Source: Mesostigma viride
Taxonomy: Eukaryota; Streptophyta; Mesostigmatophyceae; Mesostigmatales; Mesostigmataceae
Assembly: GCA_009746045.1 (NCBI GenBank)
Contig: RPFO01002194.1
Location: forward strand, 127,501-191,500
Direction of reading: 5' to 3'
Length of the DNA: 64,000 bases
Position numbers and translations under genes: made by a program
Shown here: positions 17,177 through 27,469 of the stretch, one piece after another
How the letters are laid out: the number at the start of each line of letters is the position of its first letter
Numbering within the stretch: position 1 is the first letter of the stretch
Notes under the pieces: generated by a model
The model's database searches: none
What the model saw: the letters and a program-made list of their open reading frames with translations, nothing else
What the model was told of the DNA's origin: nothing

Positions 17177-19110
17177 CATTAATTAATTAATTAAACTCGT
17201 GCTCCCGTTGGGGAGTCACGGAGCACCGAAGTGCTTTTAATCCCTGTGTGTGCACTACAGGAGAAAGGGCAGAGACCCCCAGTCTCCTTCATGCCAAAGG
17301 CATGCCACAGCTGCAATCGGGCGCGGCTAGCGAAAAGGACAGGCTAACGATCCGGCAAACTGTGGGTGCAATAAGACCCATGTGAGCATATCATAGCAAG
17401 GAGCGTGGGCAAGTAATCTGAACATAGCCAGGGCGTAGCATGGCTGTACTAGGACTAGGCTAAGGCTATGGCTGGTTGTGTACCGTGCGTTGGCGGCACG
17501 TGACTAGGTGTGTTGGCACAGCTAGGCATGGCTGCCTTAGCGGCAGTGACGCCAATGGTTACAAGCTAGGGCTATTGCTATTCTAGCCCGCTGGGGGCGT
17601 CCACATCTTGTGGTTGATCATCAGGTCCCCGCCCCTCCAGTACACCTTGGGCTTCTGGGGGTCCTGCTTATGGCGGAGGTATTCCGGCCACAGGTCGCGT
17701 CGCTGCTGTTGCTGAGCGGGGGTGAGGTCGTCATCCAGCGTCCAGGTGAGGTCGTGCAACCGCTTGCGACGAGAGAGGAACCGCTGCTTATCCTCAGGGG
17801 AGGGGAAGGTGAGTAGGACTGGTGGGGGGGCCGCCTTGTCCCGTGAGTGGGGAAGGCGGTGGCACCCACGCAGTTCTACCTCACCTACCAGGCCCATGAG
17901 GGTAAGAAGCTGGTTCTTGAGCTCGTCAGCAAGAGAGGTTGACGTCTCACCTGGCTTCTGGGGGAAGCGACGTAGCACCACTCGGCACTCGCGGCGAGCG
18001 CGATCGGTGACCTCCCGTTGCTGGGCCTGGCGGTGGTCCTCCAGCTCCTGGAGCTTTGTGGCGATGGCGTCGGTGGTGGAGGCGGTCGCTGACCGCAGCA
18101 GGTCCGCGTAGGAGAGCGGCGGGAGGTCGCCAGCATCCTGCCGGGGTGGCTGGGATGCAATGGTGGCCGTCTGCTCCGCTATCTTGGGGACCTGTGTGGC
18201 CAGGGCCTCGGTGTGGGCGGTGATGGCCTCAAGCTTCTTCAGGAGCACGCCACACTTGCCCTCCACCTGGTTAAGGCGAGAGACAAGTGCAGCATGCGTT
18301 TCCGAAGCCTGCGCCGTGGTGTGTAGCGCCGTGAACTGGGGTTGTAGCTTGTGGACGACCTTGGTTTCCACGTTGGAGACCCGGGCCTCGACCGTGTTGA
18401 GCGTGGTGTTCAGCGATGTCAGCTGCTCGGCCAGCGGCCAGGTCACGTGCTCCTCCAGCACTGCGCGGATGTCATCCTTGCCGAGGGAGGAAGCCGATGG
18501 CGCTGCCGGCTGTGCGGGGGCTGGGGTGCGGAGCGTTCTGGTGATGTCGCCGAGGCGGATCTGGAATTGGCTGGTCAGGATAATCAGGCGTTGTTGTACT
18601 TCGTTCAAAGCATAGAGCCAGGACATGTCTCCATTGTAGTCGATAGCCGCCCCCTTCCTGGGCACGAAGAGCTTCCGCTCCTGTTCGAGGAACTGGAGAA
18701 CCTCAATGCATTCCTGCGGCGACAACTCTTGCCACTCGGTGAGGGAGAATCGTCGGTCGCCGGGGAGGAACTCGCTCCATTTTCGATCGTGGCAGGGTTT
18801 CTTGGGCTCAGGCGAGGCGCTTGGCGAGGGTTTGGCGGGTAAGCCTGTCGGCTGAACAATGGCGAGGGCGAGAGGGTTGGGCTGGGCGCTGGGAAGCTGT
18901 GCCAGCTCCTTTTCCAGCCCTCGTTTTGCTTTGGGAGTCGTCATAGCTGGTCACGTGCGTAACTTTGTCTATACTGCGTGGCAGCCGTAACCGTTTATAC
19001 TGGCAAGTGCGTCTTAGAAAGGCGCATCGAATGCAAGTGGTCTGACCGAATTTGGGGCTCAGACGCAAAAGATCTGAACTCCGCCGTCAGCCATACCGCC
19101 GTCAGCCATT
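17177..19110 (-). mobile_element. ORF1-only LINE derivative E2
   Basis: The minus-strand element runs from a leader at about 19,110 ('atggctgacggcgg' repeated twice), through an intact ORF1, to a 3' end at 17,177. That end consists of 'gctccgtgactccccaacgg' followed by gagcac and (TTAA)n. The same 3' terminus ends the truncated LINE at 53,909-54,701, which encodes a reverse-transcriptase C-terminus. E2 therefore has the two ends of an autonomous LINE but no endonuclease or reverse transcriptase between ORF1 and the 400-bp 3' region. This resembles mammalian HAL1 (half-L1) elements. Confidence 0.75.
17583..18944 (-). CDS. intact LINE ORF1 protein (453 aa)
   Basis: One uninterrupted frame from ATG to TAG. 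Layout: basic N-terminus (about 1-50, Pro-rich, SPEPKK); a helical region (60-140); a long heptad-like coiled coil (about 150-290: LNTTLNTVEARVSNVE.., LVSRLNQVEGK..); a low-complexity linker; an RRM-like and C-terminal domain (about 320-440) with 'CRVVLRRF', 'GCHRLPHSRD', 'PPVLLTFPSPEDKQRFL' and 'WTLDDDLTPAQQQQRRDL'. This is the architecture of L1-type ORF1p, a trimeric RNA-binding nucleic-acid chaperone. It is the only fully open retroelement frame of this type in the window, so E2 is comparatively young or under selection. Protein function is inferred from architecture, not from a close homologue. Confidence 0.8.
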   Translation of the reverse strand: MTTPKAKRGLEKELAQLPSAQPNPLALAIVQPTGLPAKPSPSASPEPKKPCHDRKWSEFLPGDRRFSLTEWQELSPQECIEVLQFLEQERKLFVPRKGAAIDYNGDMSWLYALNEVQQRLIILTSQFQIRLGDITRTLRTPAPAQPAAPSASSLGKDDIRAVLEEHVTWPLAEQLTSLNTTLNTVEARVSNVETKVVHKLQPQFTALHTTAQASETHAALVSRLNQVEGKCGVLLKKLEAITAHTEALATQVPKIAEQTATIASQPPRQDAGDLPPLSYADLLRSATASTTDAIATKLQELEDHRQAQQREVTDRARRECRVVLRRFPQKPGETSTSLADELKNQLLTLMGLVGEVELRGCHRLPHSRDKAAPPPVLLTFPSPEDKQRFLSRRKRLHDLTWTLDDDLTPAQQQQRRDLWPEYLRHKQDPQKPKVYWRGGDLMINHKMWTPPAG

Positions 19111-19139
19111 TTCGTTCAACTCTATATATATACCGCGGC

Positions 19140-19892
19140 GACCCACGACCCCCTTCACCCAACGGCTCCCCCGCTCCCCGGTTGGCGCCTCGGCGGTCCT
19201 CTCGGCTTGCGGCCCTTCTTGCGGAGGTGGGCGACCCGGCTGCGGGGGGCTCGGGCGCCCCGGTCTCCCCCTCCTTGGTCTGCGAGGTCTGCCGGAGCGG
19301 GCACCGCGGGCACCACATGTTAGTTTGTGATGCTTGCAATTCCGGGTGGCACTTGCAGTGTCTTACTCCCCGGCTCTACCGGGTCCCGCCGGGCTCCTGG
19401 ACGTGCCCGCGCTGTCCCCCCCGGCGGGCCCCCGGGCTGCCCTCCCCGCTGGGTGCTCCGGCCCCCTGCCCCGTGTGCCCCCCTGCCGAGGCCCTCGGGG
19501 CGGGCCGTGGCCTGCCCGATGGGGCCGCCGTTGCTCGGGCCCTGGCGCCCTCGGCCCCGGGGCCCCACCCGTCGCCTGGCCCCGCCGACGGGGGCGCGGC
19601 GCTGTCGCCTGGGCTGGGCCCGGCCGACCCCCGGCGGGCCTGGCGACCCCGGCGCCCGCCCCCGGCCCCTCGCTCCCCGACGCTCTGGCCTCCCTTCCCC
19701 CGGCCGCGGTTGGCCACCCAGCCGCCACCCCCGTCCTTGCCGCGTGGGACGGCGGCCCCCGGGCCCACGCGTTCACCTCGTGGCCGCCCTCGCACATTGT
19801 CGGCGTGGTGGGCCGCGCCACCTTTTCTTGGGCGTACTGCCCTTTGTTGCTGGACGCGGTCGGGTCCAGGCCGCCTTCCCCTCGCTCCCTAG
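19140..19892 (+). pseudogene. PHD-finger region of the non-LTR element (ORF1 part)
   Basis: The frame ending at TAG 19890-19892 contains a complete C4HC3 PHD finger at about 19,275-19,425: CEVC, MLVCDAC, GWHLQC, WTCPRC. It is preceded by a basic 'APRRSSRLAALL' stretch and followed by about 150 residues of Pro/Ala/Arg-rich linker. PHD fingers bind histone H3 tails or other chromatin ligands; here the finger may guide the element's RNP to chromatin. No in-frame ATG is visible upstream, so the true start is unknown or lost. Confidence 0.7.
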
Positions 19893-21212
19893 GCCCCCGG
19901 CCTTCCTGGCCCTAGTTGCGCAGGTGCGGGCGACATTTCTTTCCGCCGCCCCCCGGTGACGGCCTCGACTCTTTGGGGGTATGTCTTGGAAGGATATCAC
20001 GCCGGCTGCCGGCTGCCGTGGCATCTCCCGGCCGCCCGGCAGGAAGAGCTGCTTTCCCTGGACGAGCGGGTGGGTCAGGAGGTGGTCGAGTTCGTCACGG
20101 CGGTGGCTCGAGACGCACAGGTCTCGGTGCGGGCGGCCTACCTCGCGGGCGGCGCCGACCTGGGCCTCATGTCCCCGCGGCAGCTTCGCCTCTTCTTGGA
20201 CGCCCAGGCCCCGCCTCCCGGCCCGGTTGCCAGTGGGGGCTTTCTCATCACCTCCCTCAGCCTGGCGCAGGCCGCCATGCTGCGTGTGGAGTTCGGGGCC
20301 CCCATCGCGGTTCAGGGCGGCCAGGCCATCTTGGTGGACTCGGCCGGGCGCGCCCAGCCCCTAACCGCGGGGACGCCTGTTTCTGCCTTCCTCCACGACA
20401 TCCTGGAGTTGGCAGGCATCCCGCACGAATGGCACCCCGCGGCTGACCAACCGGTCGGCATCCTCTCGCGCGCCCAGATTGCTGCTCTCCCGGGTTGCTG
20501 GGAGGCCGGCTGGGACCCGCCCCCCCCTCATGTCCGGTCCCTTCTGGAGGGGGACGACCCCGAGTCGGGCTCCTGTGCCATCTGCCTTGAGCCCTTCCGG
20601 CCGGGGGATGGCTTGTGTCGCCTGCCCGCGTGCGGCCACACATTCCATCAAGCGTGCATCGCGCGCAGCTTGCTCCACTCCGTGCCGCGCTGCCCGTTGT
20701 GCCGGGCTGTTGTGCCGCCCCCTGGGACTGCGCTTCCTCTCGGCCCGCCCCCGGTCTCGCTGGGTCCCCTGCCGGGTCCCCACCGGGCCCCGGGGCCAGC
20801 TGCCTCCCCGACCCCTCGGCCGCCGCCCCCGGCCTCGTTGCCGGGGCCTGGGGTGGTCGCGGGCGCGCTGGCGAGTCCCCCTGGGAGGGGCGCCGGCGTT
20901 CTCGATCCCCCTCCGCTGGGGGTCTCCCCGGTGGGCACTGCCTCCTCCGTGGCCCCGGCGGGCTGCCGGGCGCTGGTCGGGTCGTGGTGCGCGCGCCTGC
21001 CGGCCCGGCTGGGGAGACGCCGCAGGCCCCACGTCCTGCCTTTGCTGGCGCCGCTCCCCGCCACTCAGCGCCCGCCGACGGCCTTCACCGGTGTGCCGTG
21101 CTGCTTCCCACGGGGTCCCCGTGTGCTGGTGTGTTCCACAACCGTAACCTCCTCTGCCAGCACCTTCGCGCTGTGCACCCCGATCTCGGCGCGGCGGATC
21201 TGCAGGCCATGA
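19893..21212 (+). pseudogene. RING-H2 region of the non-LTR element
   Basis: In the same frame as the PHD block and separated from it by one stop codon. It holds about 200 residues of an unrecognised globular domain (VTASTLWGYVLEGY.., with GGFLITSLSLAQAAMLRVEF and HEWHPAADQPVG). A canonical RING-H2 at about 20,575-20,715 follows: CAIC, CGHTFHQAC, CPLC (C3H2C3). A Pro-rich tail follows. RING-H2 domains usually recruit E2 ubiquitin-conjugating enzymes, so ubiquitin-ligase activity of the retroelement protein is an inference. Confidence 0.7.
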
Positions 21213-21330
21213 GCTGTTACCGGTGCCCGGAAGCTCACTGCCAGCGGGTGTACTCCATTCACGGGCGCGCTCAGCACGCGCGCGCCTGTGTTGCTCAACG
21301 GCCCCTCAACCGGCCAGCAGTCCCGGCCCC
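21080..21330 (+). pseudogene. C2H2/C2HC zinc fingers of the non-LTR element
   Basis: In a different frame from the RING block: HRC..C-x12-H-x4-H (ending QHLRAVH) followed by CPEAHC..QHARAC. N-terminal zinc fingers of this kind precede the reverse transcriptase in R2/NeSL-type elements and bind the target DNA or the RNA. Confidence 0.6.
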
Positions 21331-21360
21331 CTCCCCCCTCCCGCCTCGGCTCCCACCGGC

Positions 21361-24293
21361 TCCCAGCCCCCGCCGCCCGACTACTCGGCCAGTTGGCGTT
21401 GGCTTGACACGGTTCCCTGGGATGCATGCGCCATCAACCCGACGTCTACCCTGACCGACCTCCCCCACCGCGCGCGTAGCCTTTTCGCGCAATGTGCAAT
21501 CGTTTCTCTCCGGCGCATGCACGCCGCTCCGGACGACCCGCTGGGCTTTAAACTGCACATGGTGACCCCCCGCCTGCTCCTCACCCCTCTCGGGCGTGGT
21601 GTGCGCGGCCTCCAGGGTGCGGTTATTGCCCGTTGCCGACGCTTTCTGCAGGGGGACTGGGAGGGGCTGTTTGGCGTGCCGCCCCCGCGCACGGCCCGGC
21701 TGTCGGGGGAGGTCAACTTCGAGCGGGTGGCCGCCGACGTCATCCGCCTCGTCCGCGAGGGGCAGCTCAGCCGGGCCATGACCCGCTTGGAAATGGCCAA
21801 GCTGGCCCCCGCCAATGCGGCTACCCTGGCGGCCTTGGAGGCTCTTCACCCTGCGGAGCCCGGATTCCAGCTGCCCGTGCCGGACCCCCTGCCGGCCCCC
21901 CTCCGGCTGGACCGCGACTGCTTCCTGGAGGTGATGCGTGCGGTCCCGCGGGCTTCCTCTACCGGGCCGTCGGGCTGGCGCTACGAGCACTTGGAGGTCC
22001 TGGTGGGGCATGGGGGCGAGGACATTCTCTTTGACACCCTCATTGACCTGGCGGCTGGTCGCGTTCCTCCCGCTGCGCGCGAGTGGTTAGCGGGCGCTCG
22101 CCTCCTCGCTCTGCTCAAGGGTGTCTTGCCCCCCCCGAGGGCAAGGTGCGCCCGATCGCCTGCGGTGAGGTGCTCCGCAAGCTCGTGGGCAAAGTGATCT
22201 GCCGCCAAAAGGCGCCCGAGCTCCGTGCCTTTTTCTGCCCGCCCCTCGCAGCGGGTGAGACCTCGGTGGCGGCCCAGCTGGGGGTGACGACTCCAGGCGG
22301 GGCGGATATCCTCATCCATTCGGTGCAGGCCTACCTCGAGGCCCACCCCACCCACGCTGTCGTCAAGGTCGACTGCCACAACGCGTTCAACAGTCTGTCC
22401 CGCGCCAGCATGTTTGCGGCCGTCATGGAGTCCTTCGAGGACTTGTACGCTTGGACAGCCGTGTGCTACGGCCAGCCCGGCCAACTGGTTCACATCATGG
22501 AGGACGGCACTCGCGGCGGCCTGCTGTCGCGGTCGGGCACCCAGCAAGGGGACCCCCTGGGACCCCTGTACTTTGCCGCCCCCCTCCAGGGTTGCCTCCA
22601 AGCGGTCCATGCTGCCCACCCGGCGGTCGCTATTCAGGCCTACTTGGATGATATCTACCTTCTGGGCCCTGTGCCGGACACCACCGCGGCTCTGCTGGCA
22701 CTGCAGACCGCGGTGGCCGACATCAACCTCCAGTTGACCCTGGCCAAGTGCGCGGTGTACTCGCCCCAAGGTGATTGCTCCGGCTTTCCGCCCCAGCTCT
22801 TGGGCCGGGACGAGCGCCTCCATGGGTTGGATGTCCTCGGCGTTCCGGTTGGCGACCCCGCGTTTGTCATCGATGCTCTGCGGGCCGCCCTCGAGGCACG
22901 CACTGAGGTACTGCCCTTGATTGCGCGCCTTCATGATTCGCAGACCAAGGGTCTGCTTCTGTGGTTTTGCGCTCACCCTCGCGTCGTTCACTGGCTCCGG
23001 GGCGCTCTTCCGGCTCAGGTCCGGCTGGCCGCCGAGGGCCACGACGAACGCATCCAGTCGGCCTTGGCGCAGCTGGTCCCGGGCCCCGACCTCCCGCCAC
23101 ATGCTATTCGCATTGCCTCCCTGCCTGCACGGATGGGTGGCTGCGGTCTGACTCGTGCCGCCCGGCTGGCCCCAGCAGCATTTTTGGGCTCCGTCGCTCA
23201 GTCGTGGGCGGAAAGCTGCCGGCTCCTGCCCCTTTTGGCAACGGCAGCGCCTGACCTCCTGGACCCCAGCAGCCCTTTGCCCTTCGTCACCGCCATCCAG
23301 GAGGCCTATGCTGAGATCCAGCAGGCCTGTTCTCCCGTCCGTGCCGCTCAGGCGGTACAGCGCCACCTCCCTCGCGGCACTCCCTCGGTCGCCTCCGTTC
23401 AATCTCCCGCCGCATTCCCTGCTCGCGTCATCGATAAACACCAGAAAACCTACGCGGGTATTCTGCACACGGCTGATTGGATTGCTCTTTTCGCGGACCT
23501 CAACGCCCAGGGACGTGCGTGGCTGTTCTCGCTTTCCTTGCGGAGTGTGGGCTCGGCGTACCTTCGTGCTCTTCCCATGGCCCCCCCATTCGCCTTGGCT
23601 CCCAGCCACTACTCGGTGGCGCTCCGGCACCAGCTATTTGCCCCGCAGCCTCTTGTTCCGGCCGGGCGGCCTTGTGGTAGCTGTGGGCAGCCGCTGGATC
23701 CCACGGGGACTCACTACCTTGCCTGCATGGGGGGCCAACAGAATCAGAATTGGTATTTGTATTTGCACACTGTCCTCCTGACGGTGGTGCTCGCCATGAT
23801 TCGGTCGGTTTTCCCCCACGCGAACATCCGGTCCGAGGATGCGGATGGCGCTGCCTTCTATTCCCCCAACCACCGGCCTGACATCGTGGTGCTGGACTTT
23901 GAGGGGGGTGGCCGGCATCTGCTTATTGACGTTTCGGTGGCGCGGCCCTTGGCTCTTAGCCACGTGGCTGGGGCCTCCCTCACGGCAGGTTACACGGCGG
24001 ACCGGGCGGAGCGGGCCAAGCTCCTGGCCTACGGCGACGTCGGGCACCATCGTGTGGTGCCCTTTGTCCTGGAGGAGTTTGGGGCCATGGGGCCCCTGAC
24101 CTCCGCCTTCTTCAAGGAGTGTTGCCGGCTCCGGGAGGACCGGCTGGACCTAGAGGGCCAGCGGGCCCCATGGTCGGCGCGGACCTGGACGTCATATTGG
24201 CGTCAGCGCTTGTCGGTGGCGCTGACTCGGGCCATGGCTGACATCATGCTCCGCCGTACGCGGGCTGATTTTGCGGTGCAGCAGGGCTATTAG
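21361..24293 (+). pseudogene. reverse transcriptase with restriction-like endonuclease
   Basis: Frame 1 (to about 22,130) carries the palm entry GPSGWRYEHL. A C8 run at 22129-22136 shifts to the frame that stays open to 24293: EGKVRPIACGEVLRKLVGK, VVKVDCHNAFNSLSR (first catalytic Asp), GTQQGDPLGPL, and AYLDDIYLL (the YxDD box, Leu at x) near 22,640. After the thumb comes CGSC..THYLAC (CCHC-type knuckle, about 23,680). Then HRPDIVVLDF, LLIDVSVARP and ERAKLLAYGD follow, matching the R-x-PD..D..K order of the R2/CRE/NeSL-type nuclease. Only one frameshift separates this copy from an open frame. Confidence 0.75.
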
Positions 24294-24767
24294 GTTCCTC
24301 CCGTTAGGCGTTTCCATTGGTCTTATCGTAGTATAGAGCTTTGACATGGCTCTGTATATAGGTTTATAGCTGGGCGTTTGCTTTGGTTTGAGTGATTTCA
24401 CTCTGCTGTAAGTAATTATATTTTTAATATATATGTGTTGCCAAGCCTAACTGACATCATTACGTTGAGCTTGGCTCCGTAACTGATATATTGCAGTCCC
24501 TGTCGAAGTGGAAAGAAGGAGTTATACTCTAGAGTACCTTCATAGATGGACAAGGAATCTTATCCCCATGGATAACGTAAGGCAACAACAGCGACGCCCT
24601 AGAAATGTTTTCATTGATGAACGCAGTTTTTACCTTCATGATAAGAAGACTCCGCAATCTTGTATTGGTTAGGCCTGATGGCGGCACAGTCATGAGCACC
24701 CAGTTCGTGGCATAGCCTGGGCGTAGCTATGGCACCTTAAGTCGTGGCACAGCTCCTTTCATATTAG
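24294..24767. other. 3' region of the element and AT-rich spacer
   Basis: Contains a TGTAA at 24,409 about 115 bp after the stop, then AT-rich DNA. No gene seen. Confidence 0.5.
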
Positions 24768-25538
24768 CTATTTTATAATCAAAGAATCATTTCTCATCTT
24801 TCCCAAATTACGAAAGACCGGAACTCTCCTCCGAACCATTTGAGTGAGAGTCCATGTTTTCCTTGACACGCGCCAGTTCACGATCCCACATATTGAATGA
24901 TGCTGACTGCAGGCTCCACTTGCGCAAAGCCTGCTTGACAGTCTCCACCAATCTCTCAGCCAAACCATTGGCCTGAGGATGCTCCCGAGAAGTGCGACGG
25001 TGATCAATGAGACATGCATCCAACAATTCCTGAAATTCCCCCCGAAACTCCCCGCCCTGGTCGGTGACCACCTCCGCGGGGCGCCAAACCTGGCGATGAT
25101 GTCGGCAAAGTGCTTAGCGGTTGTGGCGGCCTGCTTGTCAGCAATGGGGATGAGATCGACCCACTTGCTAAAACTTTTGACACACACCATGACATACTTG
25201 TGGCCATCTGCACTTTCATCAATTAAGGGCCCACACAGGTCTACGTGCCAGCGGTAGAAGAGCCCTCTGATGGGTAGGCTCATCAATTCTTTCGCATCGT
25301 GGTCCACATTGAACCTGGCCTTGCCCCGGGCACACTGCGCGCAGCTAGCGACGACCTGCGCGACTGTGGCACGCATGCCGTTCCACCAATAAGAGGCACG
25401 CACTAGCGCCAAAGTGCGGTTACCATCCAGGTGGCCATTATTACCGCTCATGGACTTGCTGGACAATGGCGACCTGCTTGTGAGGCGGCGGCACCACCAC
25501 TTTGCGCTTGCCGAGCATTTTGTGGAGGACCCCGGCAT
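24768..25538 (-). pseudogene. Ty3/gypsy integrase, frame-broken
   Basis: Minus strand. The zinc-binding part has GHLDGNRTLALV and CAQCARGKA (HHCC type). The core follows with WHVDLCGPLI (first Asp). A frameshift near 25,070 moves to the frame 25071-24808, which supplies the second Asp (VTDQGGEF) and Glu (HPQANGLAERLVET). So all three DDE residues exist, spread over two frames. It lies directly downstream of the reverse-transcriptase fragment, in normal gypsy order. Confidence 0.85.
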
Positions 25539-25606
25539 CCCACGAGTAGGTGACCGCCCTATGTTGCACCCTATTCAACTCAGCGTCACGCTGGGCTGAG
25601 GACCAA

Positions 25607-26370
25607 TCAACAGGGGTTGGGGTGAGAGCTATCCCTTGGACCTGCTACAACACACGCCTGTCGAGCCATGCACACATCACCCATGTTGCATTCCACTGTG
25701 AGATGGCCAACCAGCACCACCTGGAGTGCTAGGTATCGTGCCAAGGTATTGTCAATGTCAAAGGACGGAGAATTACCTTCCTCCAACGCGAGGAGGCCAG
25801 CGGCAGGGGTGAATGGAGAAGGGTGAACTGCATTGCCGCTTGCCGCAAAGTCTGCGACTGTATACTCGACTGCGCGCCAGTCTGCCTCTACGACCTTGAT
25901 CTGATGGAAGCCGCTACGCAAATCTAGCGACGACACATACTTGACCTGGGGAGATATTTTATCCAAAACATCATCGACCCGAGGCATGGGGTACCTATCA
26001 ACAGGAGTGTGCGCGTTCAGCTGACGCAGGTCAGTGGCCATGCGCTTACCTGTCCACTCGCCTGTGATGGTATCCTTCTTGGGTGCAACCACCGTGGCAG
26101 CTGCATAACTGGAGGATGAAGCGCGGATGATCCGGCCATGCAGCTGCCTCTAGCTCTCGACAGTTAGCATCTACGAATTCCAGCTCAGCCAAGCTCAGCC
26201 TATGCTGCCGCCTGAATAAGGGCTGATCCGGATCTAGTGGGACCCCCATGCAGCCCCCGTTGTAGCACCCTAGTTCTTCACTGCTGAAAGCGAAAACTGA
26301 GCGTGCAGAATGCAACCAGTGCTCCATAGCCTTGCGTTGCGCGGCGGTGAGGTGCTCACCTATGGCCATA
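25607..26370 (-). pseudogene. Ty3/gypsy reverse transcriptase, N-terminal part
   Basis: Two overlapping frames. 26369-26046 gives the lead-in (VPLDPDQPLFRRQHRLSLAE). 26092-25607 gives VVAPKKDTITGEWTGKRMATDLRQLN and VSSLDLRSGFHQIKV (first catalytic Asp). The palm with the YxDD box and RNase H are absent, replaced by unrelated sequence, so an internal deletion removed the catalytic centre. Confidence 0.85.
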
Positions 26371-26983
26371 TGTGAGAGGAAACACGAAGGCCACTAACGA
26401 GAAACTCGAAAAGACTACACGCTACGTGAGAGTCCTCTTCGACTATCAACCAAACCATTCGTCATGCCACACGCATGACACACGCCACACTTGTCAGTCC
26501 AGCCAGGAATGCCAAAACTATCTTGCTGCCTGAACCATGCAAACAGAAACCGCATTCCAGTTGCCGTCCTGGCTTTCTACCACACATGCCAACAAAAGCA
26601 GGAAGGCATCCCGACAAATCTAAATGGCTACCCTGTTGCCGATCTCATCTCCTAGACGCTCCGGCATTTTCTGTCCCTGGGAATGTCCGGCATTGAGCCA
26701 CGACCACCAAGGTAGAAGCATAGTATCCTTCAAACAATCTGCAAGCTCACACCTCGCGTGTGAGTGGCCCAGCAAACATTGCTTCTAATCTTTCCTTTCT
26801 AGAAGCAATCCCTTTGTAGGGCTGCCAGCGATTCCGCATTCATTCCAGCGATCTGGCTCCGCACCGCAAATTGCCCTTTTCCATTTTCTGTCCAGCCCTC
26901 ATAACGTTGATCCGCTATTCTACACCACAAAGACACCTGGCCTGTCAATAGCCTCGGCGCTGTTGAAGTCCAGCAGACTGTTC

Positions 26984-27271
26984 AGCTCCAGCTCCAGCTC
27001 CAGCTCCAGCTCCAGCTCCAGCTCCAGCTCCAGCTCCAGCTCCAGCTCCAGCTCCAGCTCCAGCTCCAGCTCCAGCTCCAGCTCCAGCTCCAGCTCCAGC
27101 TCCAGCTCCAGCTCCAGCTCCAGCTCCAGCTCCAGCTCCAGCTCCAGCTCCAGCTCCAGCTCCAGCTCCAGCTCCAGCTCCAGCTCCAGCTCCAGCTCCA
27201 GCTCCAGCTCCAGCTCCAGCTCCAGCTCCAGCTCGATCCAGCTCCAGCTCCAGCTCCAGCTCCAGCTCCAG
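26984..27271. repeat. expanded (CAGCTC)n tract, about 47 copies
   Basis: Pure hexanucleotide array with one interruption (ctcgatccag, about 27,232). It keeps frames open on both strands (poly-Ser, poly-Leu-Glu), which are artefacts. Confidence 0.95.
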
Positions 27272-27469
27272 CTGTCCACTAACTCGCGCATGATCCTCTC
27301 GACGCTGCGCACTTGTGCTGCCGTCCGCTCAATTCAGTGCTGCGCGCCCAGCTGTGCCTGGCCCAGCGCGAGAGCACGTACACTTTCGTCCGCTCTTGTG
27401 CTGCGCGCCTGACTCGGTGCCTGGCCCGGCGCGCCTGCCCCTGACCCTATGCTGCAAGTGCTAGTGTCC

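Larger units (their letters stand above)
19111..24415 (+). mobile_element. non-LTR retrotransposon with PHD, RING and C2H2 fingers and restriction-like endonuclease
   Basis: A GC-rich block (well above its flanks) starts after 'ctatatatata' at about 19,125 and ends near a TGTAA at 24,409. In order it encodes a PHD finger, a long linker, a RING-H2 finger, one C2H2 and one C2HC finger, a reverse transcriptase, a CCHC-like knuckle and a PD-(D/E)XK-type domain. It lies head-to-head with element E2. The coding potential moves through several frames, mostly at C or G homopolymers, so either indels have broken one polyprotein or two to three ORFs exist. Confidence 0.8.

Noticed and set aside
21981-23630. 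549-codon open frame on the minus strand
   Set aside because: Mirror frame of the GC-rich reverse transcriptase on the plus strand; no domain of its own.
26920-27412. Poly-Ser and poly-Leu-Glu open frames
   Set aside because: Translation of the (CAGCTC)n tract in both directions.
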